A stretch of DNA of 64,000 nucleotides, taken from contig JBPOEZ010000001.1 in assembly GCA_051252005.1 (NCBI GenBank), positions 186,001-250,000 of the forward strand, written 5' to 3'. This stretch comes from JACOMS01 sp051252005. GTDB taxonomy: Bacteria; Pseudomonadota; Alphaproteobacteria; Caulobacterales; Maricaulaceae. The notes under the pieces are model-generated. The model made no database searches. It worked only from the letters and a program-made list of their open reading frames with translations, and was not told the DNA's origin. Position numbers and translations under genes: made by a program. Positions 8,826 through 17,830 of the stretch are shown here, one piece after another (position 1 is the stretch's first letter; every line of letters begins with the position of its first letter).

Positions 8826-10361
8826 CTAGTGCTCTAACGTTAGATACTTGGCGTAGTTTTTTGCGCGTCCTGAGGACGTCTTGTATAACGGACGTCGTAC
8901 TTGTTTGTAGCTCGCAGTTTTGACCCTATTCCTTTGTTTGTGGAACTCGAGACAGTTTTCATCTTCGGGCAGGCCAAGGAAGCTAAGCATTTCATTGGTA
9001 ACGGCTACGGGATCTGCAATAAATCTATCATATGACAGGGTAAAAATATCCTCCCCAAAAATAGACTGCCAATGCGCGATAAGCCGTTGTTGTTCTCTAT
9101 GATAATGGGCAATATCTTCTAGTTTGCGTGCGTAGTTCTGCCCATCAGAAAACTGGGTGAAGTATATGGAAAGATAATTGTCTAGGGACTCGCGTATCGT
9201 GTAGATAATTTTTGCGTGTGGAAATAGTGTTTTGATGAGTCCAAGTTGGATTAGATTATCAGGACGTTTATCCGTGAAAAGCGGCGTTTCTATGAGATGC
9301 GTAGCTGCATGCCTATTGTAATTTGTTCGAATTTTATCCCGTTCTGTTTGTCCGGCTTTGTCCGTTTGAAAGAGCGTGTTTTTGACCTGCAGCCGATCGA
9401 AAAAATCGAGTTCTCCCTTTGGAGTTATATCTGTATGCGCACCTAATACTTGTTCTGCTAGCGTGCTTCCTGATCGAAACATCCCGCAAATAAAAACTGG
9501 AGAGGGGGGCGCTAAGGGAGGCCTCTTGGAATCGCCCAAAGTTGTATAAGTTTCTGCCGAATATAAATCTATCAGGGCGTTCGTACGGGCCTTTATGGCT
9601 GCGGAATCATATGGGAGGCCGTATGCGAGCCCATGTTTATTGGCTCGCGAGTAAGCATCGAACGCTTTGTCATATTCTTTCAGGCTATCTCGGGCTGTCC
9701 CTAGTGCAAAATACAGGCATTCTTTGTCAAAATTGCTGGTGCTTGAATGTGCGGCAGCCTCTTCGATTTGCTTCAAAATTTGATGATCGGAATCTTCAAA
9801 GTCATATGTATTGGCAAGGCGTGCCAAGGCTTCATATGCGAGAGGTGCGGATTCTAGTGCTTTTTCGTAGACCCGTTTAGCTCCGTCAAAATCCGCTGTC
9901 TCTTCGTAGAGGTTGCCTAAATTCGTATGAGCGGCAATAAAGTCGCCCTTATGCTCTATGGCTTTAGTAAACGCTGATTTTGCCGCTTCGATATCAAACA
10001 GGAAGTCAGCATATATTACGCCCAGATTCAGATAAACTTCTTCAGGAGATGTAACGCCGGCATTGAGGCTTTTTTTATAGGCCTCAACAGCACTTTCATA
10101 ATCCCCGTGAGTCTTCAGTGCGTATGCGATATTAAAGACATCGTCTGGTGATAAATCTTCTCTTAAAAGAAGGGCCTTATAGCACCTAATCGCTGTTGGT
10201 GTTTCCCCAAGTTGGTCGGCTAGTTTTGCAGCATTTGAAATCAAAGCGCGGTCTTCGGGGTGAACGCTTATCAGGGCGGCCAAATGATCCAAAGCCCGAC
10301 TATGCGCGCCTTGGCGCATTAGGTCTTTGAAAGTATCTATATTGGCCTTCGAAACTGGCAT
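8826..10361 (-). CDS. TPR-repeat sulfotransferase
   Basis: A 511-residue fusion. Residues about 1-260 are tetratricopeptide repeats (for example AVEAYKKSLNAGVTSPEEVY, then AFTKAIEHKGDFIAAHTNLG and AKRVYEKALESAPLAYEALA). From about residue 288 there is a PAPS-dependent sulfotransferase domain. Its 5'-phosphosulfate-binding loop is PVFICGMFRSGSTLAEQVLG (RSGST), and the later segment IIYTIRESLDNYLSIYFTQF fits the 3'-phosphate-binding region. No signal peptide is seen, so it is presumably cytoplasmic. TPR-sulfotransferases of this architecture are common in marine alphaproteobacteria; acceptors are generally unknown. The stop lies 15 bases after the start of the region downstream of sppA, on the same strand, so sppA and this gene may be co-transcribed. 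Confidence 0.9.
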   Translation of the reverse strand: MPVSKANIDTFKDLMRQGAHSRALDHLAALISVHPEDRALISNAAKLADQLGETPTAIRCYKALLLREDLSPDDVFNIAYALKTHGDYESAVEAYKKSLNAGVTSPEEVYLNLGVIYADFLFDIEAAKSAFTKAIEHKGDFIAAHTNLGNLYEETADFDGAKRVYEKALESAPLAYEALARLANTYDFEDSDHQILKQIEEAAAHSSTSNFDKECLYFALGTARDSLKEYDKAFDAYSRANKHGLAYGLPYDSAAIKARTNALIDLYSAETYTTLGDSKRPPLAPPSPVFICGMFRSGSTLAEQVLGAHTDITPKGELDFFDRLQVKNTLFQTDKAGQTERDKIRTNYNRHAATHLIETPLFTDKRPDNLIQLGLIKTLFPHAKIIYTIRESLDNYLSIYFTQFSDGQNYARKLEDIAHYHREQQRLIAHWQSIFGEDIFTLSYDRFIADPVAVTNEMLSFLGLPEDENCLEFHKQRNRVKTASYKQVRRPLYKTSSGRAKNYAKYLTLEH

Positions 10362-10376
10362 TGCAGTAAGTAAATC

Positions 10377-12140
10377 CTACTCAATGCCAGGCAAGTCGGC
10401 CATAAGCTCTTTACCGGGTTCCATCCGCGCGCGGGCGCCGATCAAAGCGCGAACCTCTGGGAGGTCTCCGATTTCTCGCATAATCGCCATATCGGCTTTC
10501 GCTTGGGCCGTCTGATTGAAAATTTCTTCAATTTGCTCAGACGTGGTTTTAGCTCTTGGGAAGACTTTGATTCGAACGTCGCCGTCTTTTTCGATCCCGC
10601 CAAGCTCTTTTGCGATCTCTACGGCCTTTAAGAAGCCGCCTTGCTCGTCGACGAGGCCGATATCTTGGCCTTGCGCGCCTGTCCAGACGCGGCCTTTGGC
10701 GATCTCGAGAACGCGTTCGATGGGTATATCACGGCCTTCTGCAACGCGGCCTGTGAAATCTTCGTAGATATCTGCGAGCTGGCCACGGTAGGCGAGGCGC
10801 TGACTTTCGGAAAAGGGTTTGTCGCCAGAGTAAGCGCTGACATATTCCCCGCCAAGATTGACGTCATCAACATTGTAACCGATTTTAGCAAACGTGCCTT
10901 CCATAGCAACCTTACCGCCTAGAACGCCGATGGAGCCAGTAATAGTCATGGGCATGGCGACGATTTTGTCGGCATTTGCGGCCACATAGTAGCCTCCGGA
11001 AGCCGCATATTGGCCCATGCTGATGACAACAGGCTTGCCAGCTTCTTGAGCGCGTTCAACGGCGTCATGAATTTGGTCAGACGCAGAAGGCGATCCGCCA
11101 GGGGAGCTGACGCGGAAGACAATGGCTTTGACGTTCTTGTCTTTTGATGCGGCCGTGATCGCGGCGGCTATCGTGTCGCCGCCCATGCTGATGCTATTAG
11201 AAAACGGGCTAGAGCCATCGGAGGATGAGCCGTTTACAACGGGGCCTTGGCCGCCAATGAAGGCAATTGCGGGGCCTGAGTAGGTTTTCGCATACTCATA
11301 GTTCTTTACGGCTTTGAATTTAATCGACTTTCCGCCGGCTTTCGTTTGCGCGTATTCTTCAGCGGCCTGTAGGTGACCGAGCTTATCGATGAGGCCGGCT
11401 TCAAGCGCAGCTTCAGCGCTGTGCGGCGCGGCGTTAAAGGCTGCAAGAACATCAGCTTCGCTTAGGGAGCGGTCTTCGGCAATATGCGCGACCCCGACAT
11501 CATAGAGGGACTTAAGAAGTGAGGTTGTTGATTCGCGGTGCGCAGGTGTGAAGTCTGTTTCGTTGTAGGCGTTGGCCGCTGATTTATATTCATGGAACTG
11601 CTCAATTTGCGGTTTTGCGTCGAACTTATCAAAGACGCCGCCGTAAAAGCCGACTTCGGAGCGAATGCCTGCGACTGCAAAACCTGTTGTGTCTTGTTGC
11701 CAAATCTCGTCAGCTGCCGCGGCCACCATATAACCGGTAAAGGTTGTGCCTTCAAAGCCTTGGGCGTGGGCGACCACGAATTTCCCGCTCGACTTAAAGT
11801 CTCGAATCGCGAGTCTTAATTCTTCGGCGCTTGCGGGTGTCATGCCGCCGCTTCTGGCTCTAATGAAGAGGCCCTTTACATTATCATCTGTTTTTGCGGC
11901 GTGCAGGGCGCGTACCGTATCAACAACATTCGCGCTAGGGCTGCCAAAGAGCGACTCGCCTGTGCTGTGATCTTGAATAGATTCGCGAAGATCCAGTTTG
12001 AGGACAAACTTATCCTCAGGTTTAAAGGAAGAGCCAATGCCGCTGATAACCCCCATGACCATCAAGAGAAGAAAAAGGCAGATGAAAAAGCCAAAGATGC
12101 CGATGATGGTGCCAAAGACAGTTAAAAAGAAGTGCCGCAT
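10377..12140 (-). CDS. sppA: signal peptide peptidase SppA, 67K type
   Basis: Membrane-bound serine protease of the S49 family that degrades cleaved signal peptides. An N-terminal membrane segment (about residues 5-33, FGTIIGIFGFFICLFLLLMV) is followed by two tandem S49 domains, as in the long E. coli-type enzyme. The catalytic Lys lies in the first domain (QFHEYKSAANAYN, K186 by my count). The Ser lies in the second (GQYAASGGYYVAANAD, S381). 587 residues is the expected length. I chose ATG at 12140 (MRHFFLTVFG), preceded by AGGAAATAAC, rather than a start 12 codons upstream, because the upstream codons lack a ribosome site. Confidence 0.95.
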   Translation of the reverse strand: MRHFFLTVFGTIIGIFGFFICLFLLLMVMGVISGIGSSFKPEDKFVLKLDLRESIQDHSTGESLFGSPSANVVDTVRALHAAKTDDNVKGLFIRARSGGMTPASAEELRLAIRDFKSSGKFVVAHAQGFEGTTFTGYMVAAAADEIWQQDTTGFAVAGIRSEVGFYGGVFDKFDAKPQIEQFHEYKSAANAYNETDFTPAHRESTTSLLKSLYDVGVAHIAEDRSLSEADVLAAFNAAPHSAEAALEAGLIDKLGHLQAAEEYAQTKAGGKSIKFKAVKNYEYAKTYSGPAIAFIGGQGPVVNGSSSDGSSPFSNSISMGGDTIAAAITAASKDKNVKAIVFRVSSPGGSPSASDQIHDAVERAQEAGKPVVISMGQYAASGGYYVAANADKIVAMPMTITGSIGVLGGKVAMEGTFAKIGYNVDDVNLGGEYVSAYSGDKPFSESQRLAYRGQLADIYEDFTGRVAEGRDIPIERVLEIAKGRVWTGAQGQDIGLVDEQGGFLKAVEIAKELGGIEKDGDVRIKVFPRAKTTSEQIEEIFNQTAQAKADMAIMREIGDLPEVRALIGARARMEPGKELMADLPGIE

Positions 12141-12355
12141 GTTATTTCCTAAGTCGTTTAGCCTCTTCTTACACACTATGACGAGTAAAAGGAAAGATAT
12201 TTCTCGTTTATCGATAATAAATTTTCAGTGATCCTGTTTGGAGGGGGGCAGGCGCGGCTTAAATATTATTGCATAAATTCTTGGTCAAATAGGCATTGCA
12301 ATTAAAGAAGAGAGGGGATAGAACGCCCCCGCTGTTGAAGAGAAATAAACAGTGT

Positions 12356-12429
12356 TGGGGTATGGCCAAGTGGTAAGGCACCGGTTTTTGGTATCGGCAT
12401 CCCTGGTTCGAATCCAGGTACCCCAGCCA
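12356..12429 (+). tRNA. tRNA-Gln (anticodon TTG)
   Basis: A 74-base tRNA with the acceptor stem TGGGGTA (12356-12362) pairing with TACCCCA (12419-12425), discriminator G and encoded CCA. The anticodon arm CCGGT-TTTTGGT-ATCGG presents TTG. The T arm contains GGTTCGAATCC. Acceptor sequence and anticodon both fit glutamine. It sits 144 bases upstream of the DUF3450/ExbBD operon, on the same strand. Confidence 0.97.
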
Positions 12430-12572
12430 CTCTCTTTCGGCTCTTTCAAAAAAAATAAAAAAAAATACAGTTTGTTACAGGCTAACGATTGATTAACGCG
12501 TTTGAGCCGTGTAAGCGTGATCCTAAGAATGATGAAGGTGCAATCAGCACCTCTAATAATTGGAGGACGTGA

Positions 12573-13388
12573 GTGGTACGCACTAATACCGCATTGACAT
12601 ATGTGAGACGAACAGCCGCTGTTTTGGCTTTATCTTCATGTATGACCGCTATAGCCATAGCGCAAACATCCGGGGACGTTGCGTCCGAAACTTACGCCGA
12701 TTTGTTACAGCGAATAGCTGATGCCAAGACAAATATTGCTCACCAGCAGGTTTATATCGGTACTCAAGAGGCGGAGATCGCCTCGCTGCAGAGCCAAATT
12801 GAATCAGTTCCTGCGGTAATGGAATCCATTGAGCCTATGTTGGCGAAAATGGGTGCTGCTATCGGTAATGAGATTGAAAGCGATTTGCCTTTCAATGCTG
12901 TTGAGCGATATGACCGCTTGGCGAGCTTCACCGAAATCCTAGAAGATAAAGAGGCTCGCATCGCCGATAAATGGCGCCGCGCACTTGGTATATATAATGC
13001 CGAGGTCTCATACGGTCAGACTATTCAGGCTTATGCTGGTAACCACCCTGTCAAAGAAAAGGCAGGTTCACGGGTCACAGCTTGCGAGGCTGATGATACG
13101 ACATTGATCTGCGGTCTGTCTAAAGATCAAAGAGAGAAAGTAGACGCCGGCGCGACGATATCTGATATCGCAGCTGAATTAAAAGATGGTCATTACTTGC
13201 GTTATGGCCGCTTATCTTTGGCTTATATGCAGGCAGACGAATCTGATGTTTACCGCTTTGATGCGGCGACTAAGGCCTGGGTTGAGGTAACTGGTTCGAA
13301 AGCTCTTGATGTTCGGCGCGCTATGAAGATGGCACGCGGGGAAGCCGCTCCGACCGTTGTTCAGGCGCCAATTTTACGCGCAAATTGA
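12573..13388 (+). CDS. DUF3450 periplasmic protein of a TonB system (copy 1)
   Basis: A 271-residue exported protein. The signal peptide ends near MTAIAIAQTS and is followed by a coiled-coil N-terminal half (QQVYIGTQEAEIASLQSQIE). The family-type text FNAVERYDRLASFTEIL, EVSYGQTIQAYAG and GHYLRYGRLSLAYMQADESD identifies DUF3450. Proteins of this family are encoded next to TtpC/ExbB/ExbD/TonB clusters in vibrios and other marine bacteria; the precise role is not established. The start is GTG at 12573 with GGAGG 6 bases upstream. Compared with copy 2 it carries an insertion of about 35 residues with a Cys pair (TACEADDTTLICGLS). First gene of the operon. Confidence 0.88.
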   Translation: MVRTNTALTYVRRTAAVLALSSCMTAIAIAQTSGDVASETYADLLQRIADAKTNIAHQQVYIGTQEAEIASLQSQIESVPAVMESIEPMLAKMGAAIGNEIESDLPFNAVERYDRLASFTEILEDKEARIADKWRRALGIYNAEVSYGQTIQAYAGNHPVKEKAGSRVTACEADDTTLICGLSKDQREKVDAGATISDIAAELKDGHYLRYGRLSLAYMQADESDVYRFDAATKAWVEVTGSKALDVRRAMKMARGEAAPTVVQAPILRAN

Positions 13389-13400
13389 TTTAAGTGTTTG

Positions 13401-13493
13401 GCGGCTCCTTGGAGCCGCTGCGGGCCATTCGGCCCAAAAAGTGTTTTGCAGGCCGTATGGGTTGCAGAAAGGCGGATTGTCCGCCACCCATAC
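13401..13493 (+). other. triple hairpin between the two DUF3450 genes
   Basis: Three consecutive inverted repeats lie in the 160-base gap. GCGGCTCC (13401-13408) pairs with GGAGCCGC (13411-13418). GGGCC (13422-13426) pairs with GGCCC (13431-13435). A long composite has GTATGGGT (13455-13462) pairing with ACCCATAC (13486-13493), enclosing GGCGGA/TCCGCC. None ends in a T run, so they look like mRNA-processing or stability structures, or an attenuator, rather than simple terminators. Function is inferred. Confidence 0.7.
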
Positions 13494-13548
13494 GTGCTGT
13501 GAGTAAATCATAGTGCAGACTGTCATGTAACTAAACTGGAAGGAAACC

Positions 13549-14310
13549 ATGTCGAACTTTTCAATAGCCAAACGCGTTTTGCTGGCGGGTGCTACGGTTC
13601 TCGCATTTGCGACTCCGGGCTTCGCCCAGCTGGATAGCGCTATGAGCGCGGCTAAGGCCTCGACTGCGGCCAGCGCAGCGTCTCAGCAACGTGTCGAACA
13701 AATGGATGATGACGCGGATCAGAGTATTCGTGAATTTCGTGCTGTATTGCAGCAAAAAGACAATATTGCTCTTTTTGTGGATCAGCAGGATATTTACCTT
13801 CAGTCGCAACAGGCTGAAATCGAGTCATTGAACAAGCAGCTTGGAACCGTTGAGTCCATCAAGCAGGGCATGGTGCCAATGATGCTAAATATGACGGCTG
13901 CGATCGAAGATTCTATCAGAGCCGATGTGCCTTTTCAGGTCGAAGAGCGGCTAGCTCGTGTTAATCGTGTGAAGGAAGTTTTGGCTGACCCGCGCGTTTC
14001 ACCTGCTGAGCAGTATCGCCAAGTTTTGAACGCCTTTAAAGTTGAAGTTGCTTACGGTCAGGGCATCGATAGTTACGAAGGGGCGCACCCCACTAAACCA
14101 GGTAATATTGTTAACTTTGTACGGTTCGGCCGTGTGGCTCTTGTCTATATGACAAAAGCGGAAGACGAAGTTGCGCGTTATAATATGAGTACCAAAACTT
14201 GGGATCAGCTGAGCACGGGCGACGCTCTGTCTCTACGTCAAGCGATCCGGATTGCCAAAGGCGAGGCTGCACCAGAGATGGTCACGGCTCCAGTCTTTGC
14301 AGGTAATTAA
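13549..14310 (+). CDS. DUF3450 periplasmic protein of a TonB system (copy 2)
   Basis: A 253-residue paralogue of the preceding gene. The signal peptide ends at ATPGFAQ, then comes a coiled-coil segment (LQSQQAEIESLNKQLGTVES). Shared family text includes FQVEERLARVNRVKEVLADP, KVEVAYGQGIDSYEG and VRFGRVALVYMTKAEDEVARY. The ATG at 13549 is preceded by GGAAGGAAACC, a good ribosome site. Likely a periplasmic partner of the following ExbB fusion, by analogy with DUF3450 genes in TtpC-type TonB clusters. Two adjacent copies are unusual; the second ends 17 bases before the next gene. Confidence 0.88.
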   Translation: MSNFSIAKRVLLAGATVLAFATPGFAQLDSAMSAAKASTAASAASQQRVEQMDDDADQSIREFRAVLQQKDNIALFVDQQDIYLQSQQAEIESLNKQLGTVESIKQGMVPMMLNMTAAIEDSIRADVPFQVEERLARVNRVKEVLADPRVSPAEQYRQVLNAFKVEVAYGQGIDSYEGAHPTKPGNIVNFVRFGRVALVYMTKAEDEVARYNMSTKTWDQLSTGDALSLRQAIRIAKGEAAPEMVTAPVFAGN

Positions 14311-14327
14311 GGGTAGGATTTAAAGAA

Positions 14328-15713
14328 ATGGGAAACACAATGAAATTTTTCAACAAAGCCGCCGTTGCAGCGTTTGCAGCAACAGCGATGTTGTCTGCCG
14401 CGCCTGCTAGCGCTCAGACAATTACCTCAATCAGCGATTTGCTAAATAAGGTGCGGTCAGACGCGGCTGCAACAAAGGCTGAAAACCAAAAGCGGGAAGC
14501 TGAATTCCGTGCTAAAGCTGGTGAGCAAAGCGCTCTCTTGAAAGCGGCTCGCGGAGAGCTTGCTGCGCTAGAGCGTCAAGCACGCCAAGTGCAGACTACG
14601 TTTGATTCAAACCAAGGTAAAATTGACGGCCTTACAGAAGAGCTAAAAGCAGCTCAGGGCGATTTTGGTGAAGTGTTTGGCTTGGCCCGCGCTAAGGCCG
14701 GTGAGTTCAAAGCTACGCTTGATAACTCAATGATTACTGCGCAGTATCCGGCTCGGACAGAGGTTCTTGGCCGTGTCTCTGAATCGAAAGCTCTGCCGAG
14801 TACAGATGAGTTGAATGCAATCTGGCAGTCTATGCTTGGGGAAATTCAAGCTCAGCGCCAAGTCGCAACGTTTGACGCGCCTGTCGCGAACGAAAAAGAT
14901 GGTGCAAGCCAGTCTGTAACGCGTGTTGGCCCATTTGCTGTCTTTACTGCGGATGGACGTCGTTTCCTTGAGTATAAAGCCGGCGAAAAACCAAGCGACA
15001 TTCGTCTTGTTGCTCTTGCTAAGCCTGCGCCTAAGCCTCTTTTAAGTGCTGCTAGTAAAGTTGCAAAAGCTGACGCTGGCGAATTGGTCTATGCTCCACT
15101 TGATCCAACGCGCGGTGCGTTGCTTAAGTCCTTCGAGCGTTTTCCAACGACAATCGAGCGTCTTAACCAGGGTGGTCCAATTGGTTGGATGGTTGTTGGC
15201 TTGGCTGTAATCGGTTCTTTGTTCGGTCTTCTGAATATTATCCGTCTATTGCTGACCTCTAATGCTGTTCGCGCCCAAAAGCGTAATGCTAAAGCCTCTA
15301 AGAGTAACCCTCTTGGCCGCATCATGATGGCATATGAAGGTGTTAAAGCTGACGGTACTGATGCTGTTGAGCTTAAGCTTGACGAAGCAATCCTTAAAGA
15401 GTCTCCTAAGCTTGAGTTTGGTCTCAATCTCTTGAAGCTCGGCGCCGGCATTGCTCCGCTTATGGGGCTCCTCGGTACGGTTACGGGTATGATTAAAACA
15501 TTCCAAGCTATGATGATTTACGGAACAGGCGATCCACAATTGATGGCCGGTGGTATTTCGGAAGCCCTTGTGACAACAATGCTAGGTCTTATTGCAGCTA
15601 TTCCTCTTCTTATCCTACACAGCTTCTGCTCATCGATTGCACGCGGTGTACAGGGTACTCTTGAAGAGCAATCTGCTGGTATCGTAGCACGTCACGTAGA
15701 AGCTCGCGGTTAG
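14328..15713 (+). CDS. TtpC-like MotA/TolQ/ExbB proton-channel protein with periplasmic coiled coil
   Basis: A 461-residue energiser subunit. A signal peptide (LSAAPASAQ) precedes a long periplasmic coiled coil (about residues 40-115, rich in Ala, Lys, Glu and Gln) and a domain to about residue 270. Then comes the ExbB/TolQ channel: a first membrane helix GGPIGWMVVGLAVIGSLFGL, then GAGIAPLMGLLGTVTGMIKT and LVTTMLGLIAAIPLLILHS, the hallmarks of MotA/TolQ/ExbB. The architecture matches TtpC-type proteins that accompany TonB2 systems. Start could be 14328 or the ATG four codons later; AGGA upstream fits 14328. It likely couples proton flow to TonB with the next four gene products. Confidence 0.9.
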   Translation: MGNTMKFFNKAAVAAFAATAMLSAAPASAQTITSISDLLNKVRSDAAATKAENQKREAEFRAKAGEQSALLKAARGELAALERQARQVQTTFDSNQGKIDGLTEELKAAQGDFGEVFGLARAKAGEFKATLDNSMITAQYPARTEVLGRVSESKALPSTDELNAIWQSMLGEIQAQRQVATFDAPVANEKDGASQSVTRVGPFAVFTADGRRFLEYKAGEKPSDIRLVALAKPAPKPLLSAASKVAKADAGELVYAPLDPTRGALLKSFERFPTTIERLNQGGPIGWMVVGLAVIGSLFGLLNIIRLLLTSNAVRAQKRNAKASKSNPLGRIMMAYEGVKADGTDAVELKLDEAILKESPKLEFGLNLLKLGAGIAPLMGLLGTVTGMIKTFQAMMIYGTGDPQLMAGGISEALVTTMLGLIAAIPLLILHSFCSSIARGVQGTLEEQSAGIVARHVEARG

Positions 15714-15746
15714 ACCGCGGGCGTAAGCTAGGAAGGGACGGACTCT

Positions 15747-16280
15747 ATGGATCTCAACCCCATAAATGCAATTAACGGTCTCCAGGAATTTCTGGAGACA
15801 GGCGGCCCAGTTCTTGTGGCAATTATGATTGCCGCATTTGCTCTCTGGAGCTTTATTTTGGAGCGGTTTGCCTATTACTTTTTTGCCCATAAGCCTATGA
15901 AAAAAAGTCTCAAAGACGAATGGGTGGCACGGGAAGACAAAGTGTCTTGGAGAGCTGATGCGATCCGTGATGAATTGATTTCAAACGTAAAAGTAAAAAC
16001 TGATCAAAATGTTGGTATCATTAAGACGCTTGTGGCGATTGCGCCGCTCCTCGGCCTCCTCGGCACTGTGTGGGGCATGATCGAAGTGTTCGACGTGATG
16101 GCGCTTTCTGGATCATCTAATGCGCGCTTGATGGCGGGCGGTGTCTTTAAGGCCACCATCCCGACAATGGCAGGCATGACTGTCGCTTTGACTGGCCTCT
16201 ACTTTCCGGCTCACTTTGATCGGAAGAGTAAGCGCGAAACGGCGGCTTTCGCCGATGAGCTAACGGGAGGTCACTCATGA
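15747..16280 (+). CDS. exbB: ExbB/TolQ family proton-channel subunit
   Basis: A 177-residue inner-membrane protein with three helices: PVLVAIMIAAFALWSFILER, then VAIAPLLGLLGTVWGMIEVF and a third in KATIPTMAGMTVALTGLYFP. The LLGLLGTVWGM motif is the ExbB/TolQ channel signature. It partners the ExbD proteins encoded next; its stop overlaps the exbD start by 4 bases (ATGA), indicating translational coupling. The ATG at 15747 follows AGGAAGGGACGGACTCT. It is the second ExbB-type channel protein of the operon. Confidence 0.93.
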   Translation: MDLNPINAINGLQEFLETGGPVLVAIMIAAFALWSFILERFAYYFFAHKPMKKSLKDEWVAREDKVSWRADAIRDELISNVKVKTDQNVGIIKTLVAIAPLLGLLGTVWGMIEVFDVMALSGSSNARLMAGGVFKATIPTMAGMTVALTGLYFPAHFDRKSKRETAAFADELTGGHS

Positions 16281-16687
16281 GACGCGGTCGTAGAAATCAA
16301 GGGAATGATGACGCAGAAGTCGATATGACACCCATGCTCGACATCGTGTTCATCATGCTTATCTTCTTTATCGTTACAGCGACATTTCTTGATGAACGCG
16401 GTATCGATCTAACGCAGCCTCCGCCTCCTCCGGATGATGATACACCGGTGAATCCAAAGCCGGCAATCACGGTCTATGTTGACGGACGGAATAACTGCTC
16501 TGTGGATAGTCGTCGTACTGATTGTGACCGTGTATCGCTCGCTGTCGAGCGGCTGCTAGCTGATAAGCCTGGTGCCAGCATTATTCTGCGTATCCATGCC
16601 CTCGCTAAGCATGAATTGTTGGTCAATCTCAAAGACGGTTTTGATAGCCGCTCTATGGGCACGAAGATCGAGATTGTTGGCCGCTAG
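16277..16687 (+). CDS. exbD: ExbD/TolR family protein (copy 1)
   Basis: A 136-residue single-span inner-membrane protein. A short cytoplasmic N-terminus leads to VDMTPMLDIVFIMLIFFIVT, with the conserved membrane Asp of ExbD/TolR required for proton use. A periplasmic domain with a proline stretch (QPPPPPDDDTP) and two Cys (NNCSVDSRRTDC) follows. It is coupled to exbB by an ATGA overlap. It differs from copy 2 in the periplasmic domain and Cys pair, so the two are likely not interchangeable. Confidence 0.93.
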   Translation: MRRGRRNQGNDDAEVDMTPMLDIVFIMLIFFIVTATFLDERGIDLTQPPPPPDDDTPVNPKPAITVYVDGRNNCSVDSRRTDCDRVSLAVERLLADKPGASIILRIHALAKHELLVNLKDGFDSRSMGTKIEIVGR

Positions 16688-16705
16688 AGGCCTCTCTTAA
16701 CCACG

Positions 16706-16735
16706 CTTCAGTCACGCAAAATGTCGTGACTGAAG
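16706..16735 (+). other. strong intercistronic hairpin between the exbD genes
   Basis: CTTCAGTCACG (16706-16716) and CGTGACTGAAG (16725-16735) form a perfect 11-bp stem with an 8-base loop. No T run follows, so it is more likely an mRNA stabiliser, processing site or operator than a terminator. Confidence 0.7.
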
Positions 16736-16777
16736 AATGTAATTGAAACTTACAAAAGTTTGTGATAAGGTAACATT

Positions 16778-17173
16778 ATGTCAAGACGTAGCCGGGTACA
16801 AATCCAGGAAGAAGACACAGAATTGAACATGACCCCCATGTTGGATGTTGTGTTTATCCTACTGATCTTTTTCATCGTTACTTCCGTGTTCGTTAAAACA
16901 CCGGGCATCGACCCGACTAAGCCAGAAGCGACAACCGATCAGAAATGGGACCCTAGTATCCTTATCGCGGTTAACGCTCTGAACGAAGTTTGGATTGATA
17001 AGCGTCCTTATGATGTAAGCGAAGTGCGCCCAATCATCATGTCGATGCGGGATGAAAATCCTAAAGCGCAAGCCATTATTATTGGCGACAAAGATGCCGA
17101 AGTTGGTGTTGTCATGGATCTGCAGGAAATTATGCAGGATCTTGGCATAACAACCCGCGTATCCACCACTTAG
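16778..17173 (+). CDS. exbD: ExbD/TolR family protein (copy 2)
   Basis: A 131-residue ExbD. The membrane segment LNMTPMLDVVFILLIFFIVT again carries the conserved Asp. A periplasmic domain follows (VFVKTPGIDPTKPEATTDQK and AIIIGDKDAEVGVVMDLQEI), typical of ExbD. No Cys in the periplasmic part, unlike copy 1. tonB begins 11 bases after the stop. Two ExbDs with two ExbB-type channels in one operon suggests either two channel complexes or one heteromeric complex. Confidence 0.93.
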   Translation: MSRRSRVQIQEEDTELNMTPMLDVVFILLIFFIVTSVFVKTPGIDPTKPEATTDQKWDPSILIAVNALNEVWIDKRPYDVSEVRPIIMSMRDENPKAQAIIIGDKDAEVGVVMDLQEIMQDLGITTRVSTT

Positions 17174-17184
17174 AGGATAATATT

Positions 17185-17817
17185 GTGAATAACCCCATGC
17201 TTAGATGGCTACTTTTCATTCCGCTAGCCGCCGTTGTCACCTTCCTATTGTTTAATCTCATGATGGCACTTATTGCTGGTGAGTTCAAAGCGCAGGACAA
17301 GTTTGCGGCTGCAAATTTTGAGATTAATCCTACGGTTGAAGATATTAAAGTTCTCAAGCGTGAGACTAAAGTTCAACAGGTAAAGAAGGTTATTACGCCT
17401 CCGCCCCCGCCGCAAATTGAACGGCAACAAGCTGCGAAGCCAACAGAAGCTATCGCATCACTAGAAGGCGCAATCCCTGAGTTTGAAGCTCCGAAAATCG
17501 ACCGTCAGAACTTTAAAATTCAGGTCAGTGATCGGGACGCGCAGCCTTTGGTCCGTATTCCGCCAATTATGCCGCCTCGCGCTGAGAAATCAGGTCACTG
17601 CAAAGTGCAGTTCGACGTGAGCCCTGAAGGTCAGCCCTTCAACGTAGAGGCCACTTACTGTTCGCAAAGCCTCTTTTCTCGTCCTTCCATCAAATCTGTA
17701 CAAAAATGGAAATATAATCCAAAGATTGTTGATGGACGCGCGGTCTCTCGTGCTGGCGTTCAAAGTAAGATTACATTCCGTCTCGCTGATGAGCGCGGAA
17801 ACATTATCCCAGAATAG
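17185..17817 (+). CDS. tonB: TonB family energy transducer (copy 1)
   Basis: A 210-residue protein with a single N-terminal membrane helix (WLLFIPLAAVVTFLLFNLMM). A periplasmic linker with a proline run (ITPPPPPQIERQQ) follows. The C-terminal TonB domain (about residues 130-210) contains PPIMPPRAEKSGHCKVQFDV and SIKSVQKWKYNPKIVDGR. Two Cys (GHCKVQF and ATYCSQS) are positioned to form a disulfide, as in related short TonB2-type proteins. Start is GTG 17185 with GAGGA upstream. It would contact the TonB box of outer-membrane receptors such as the one at 5.6 kb. Confidence 0.93.
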   Translation: MNNPMLRWLLFIPLAAVVTFLLFNLMMALIAGEFKAQDKFAAANFEINPTVEDIKVLKRETKVQQVKKVITPPPPPQIERQQAAKPTEAIASLEGAIPEFEAPKIDRQNFKIQVSDRDAQPLVRIPPIMPPRAEKSGHCKVQFDVSPEGQPFNVEATYCSQSLFSRPSIKSVQKWKYNPKIVDGRAVSRAGVQSKITFRLADERGNIIPE

Positions 17818-17830
17818 GGGATAGATATTA

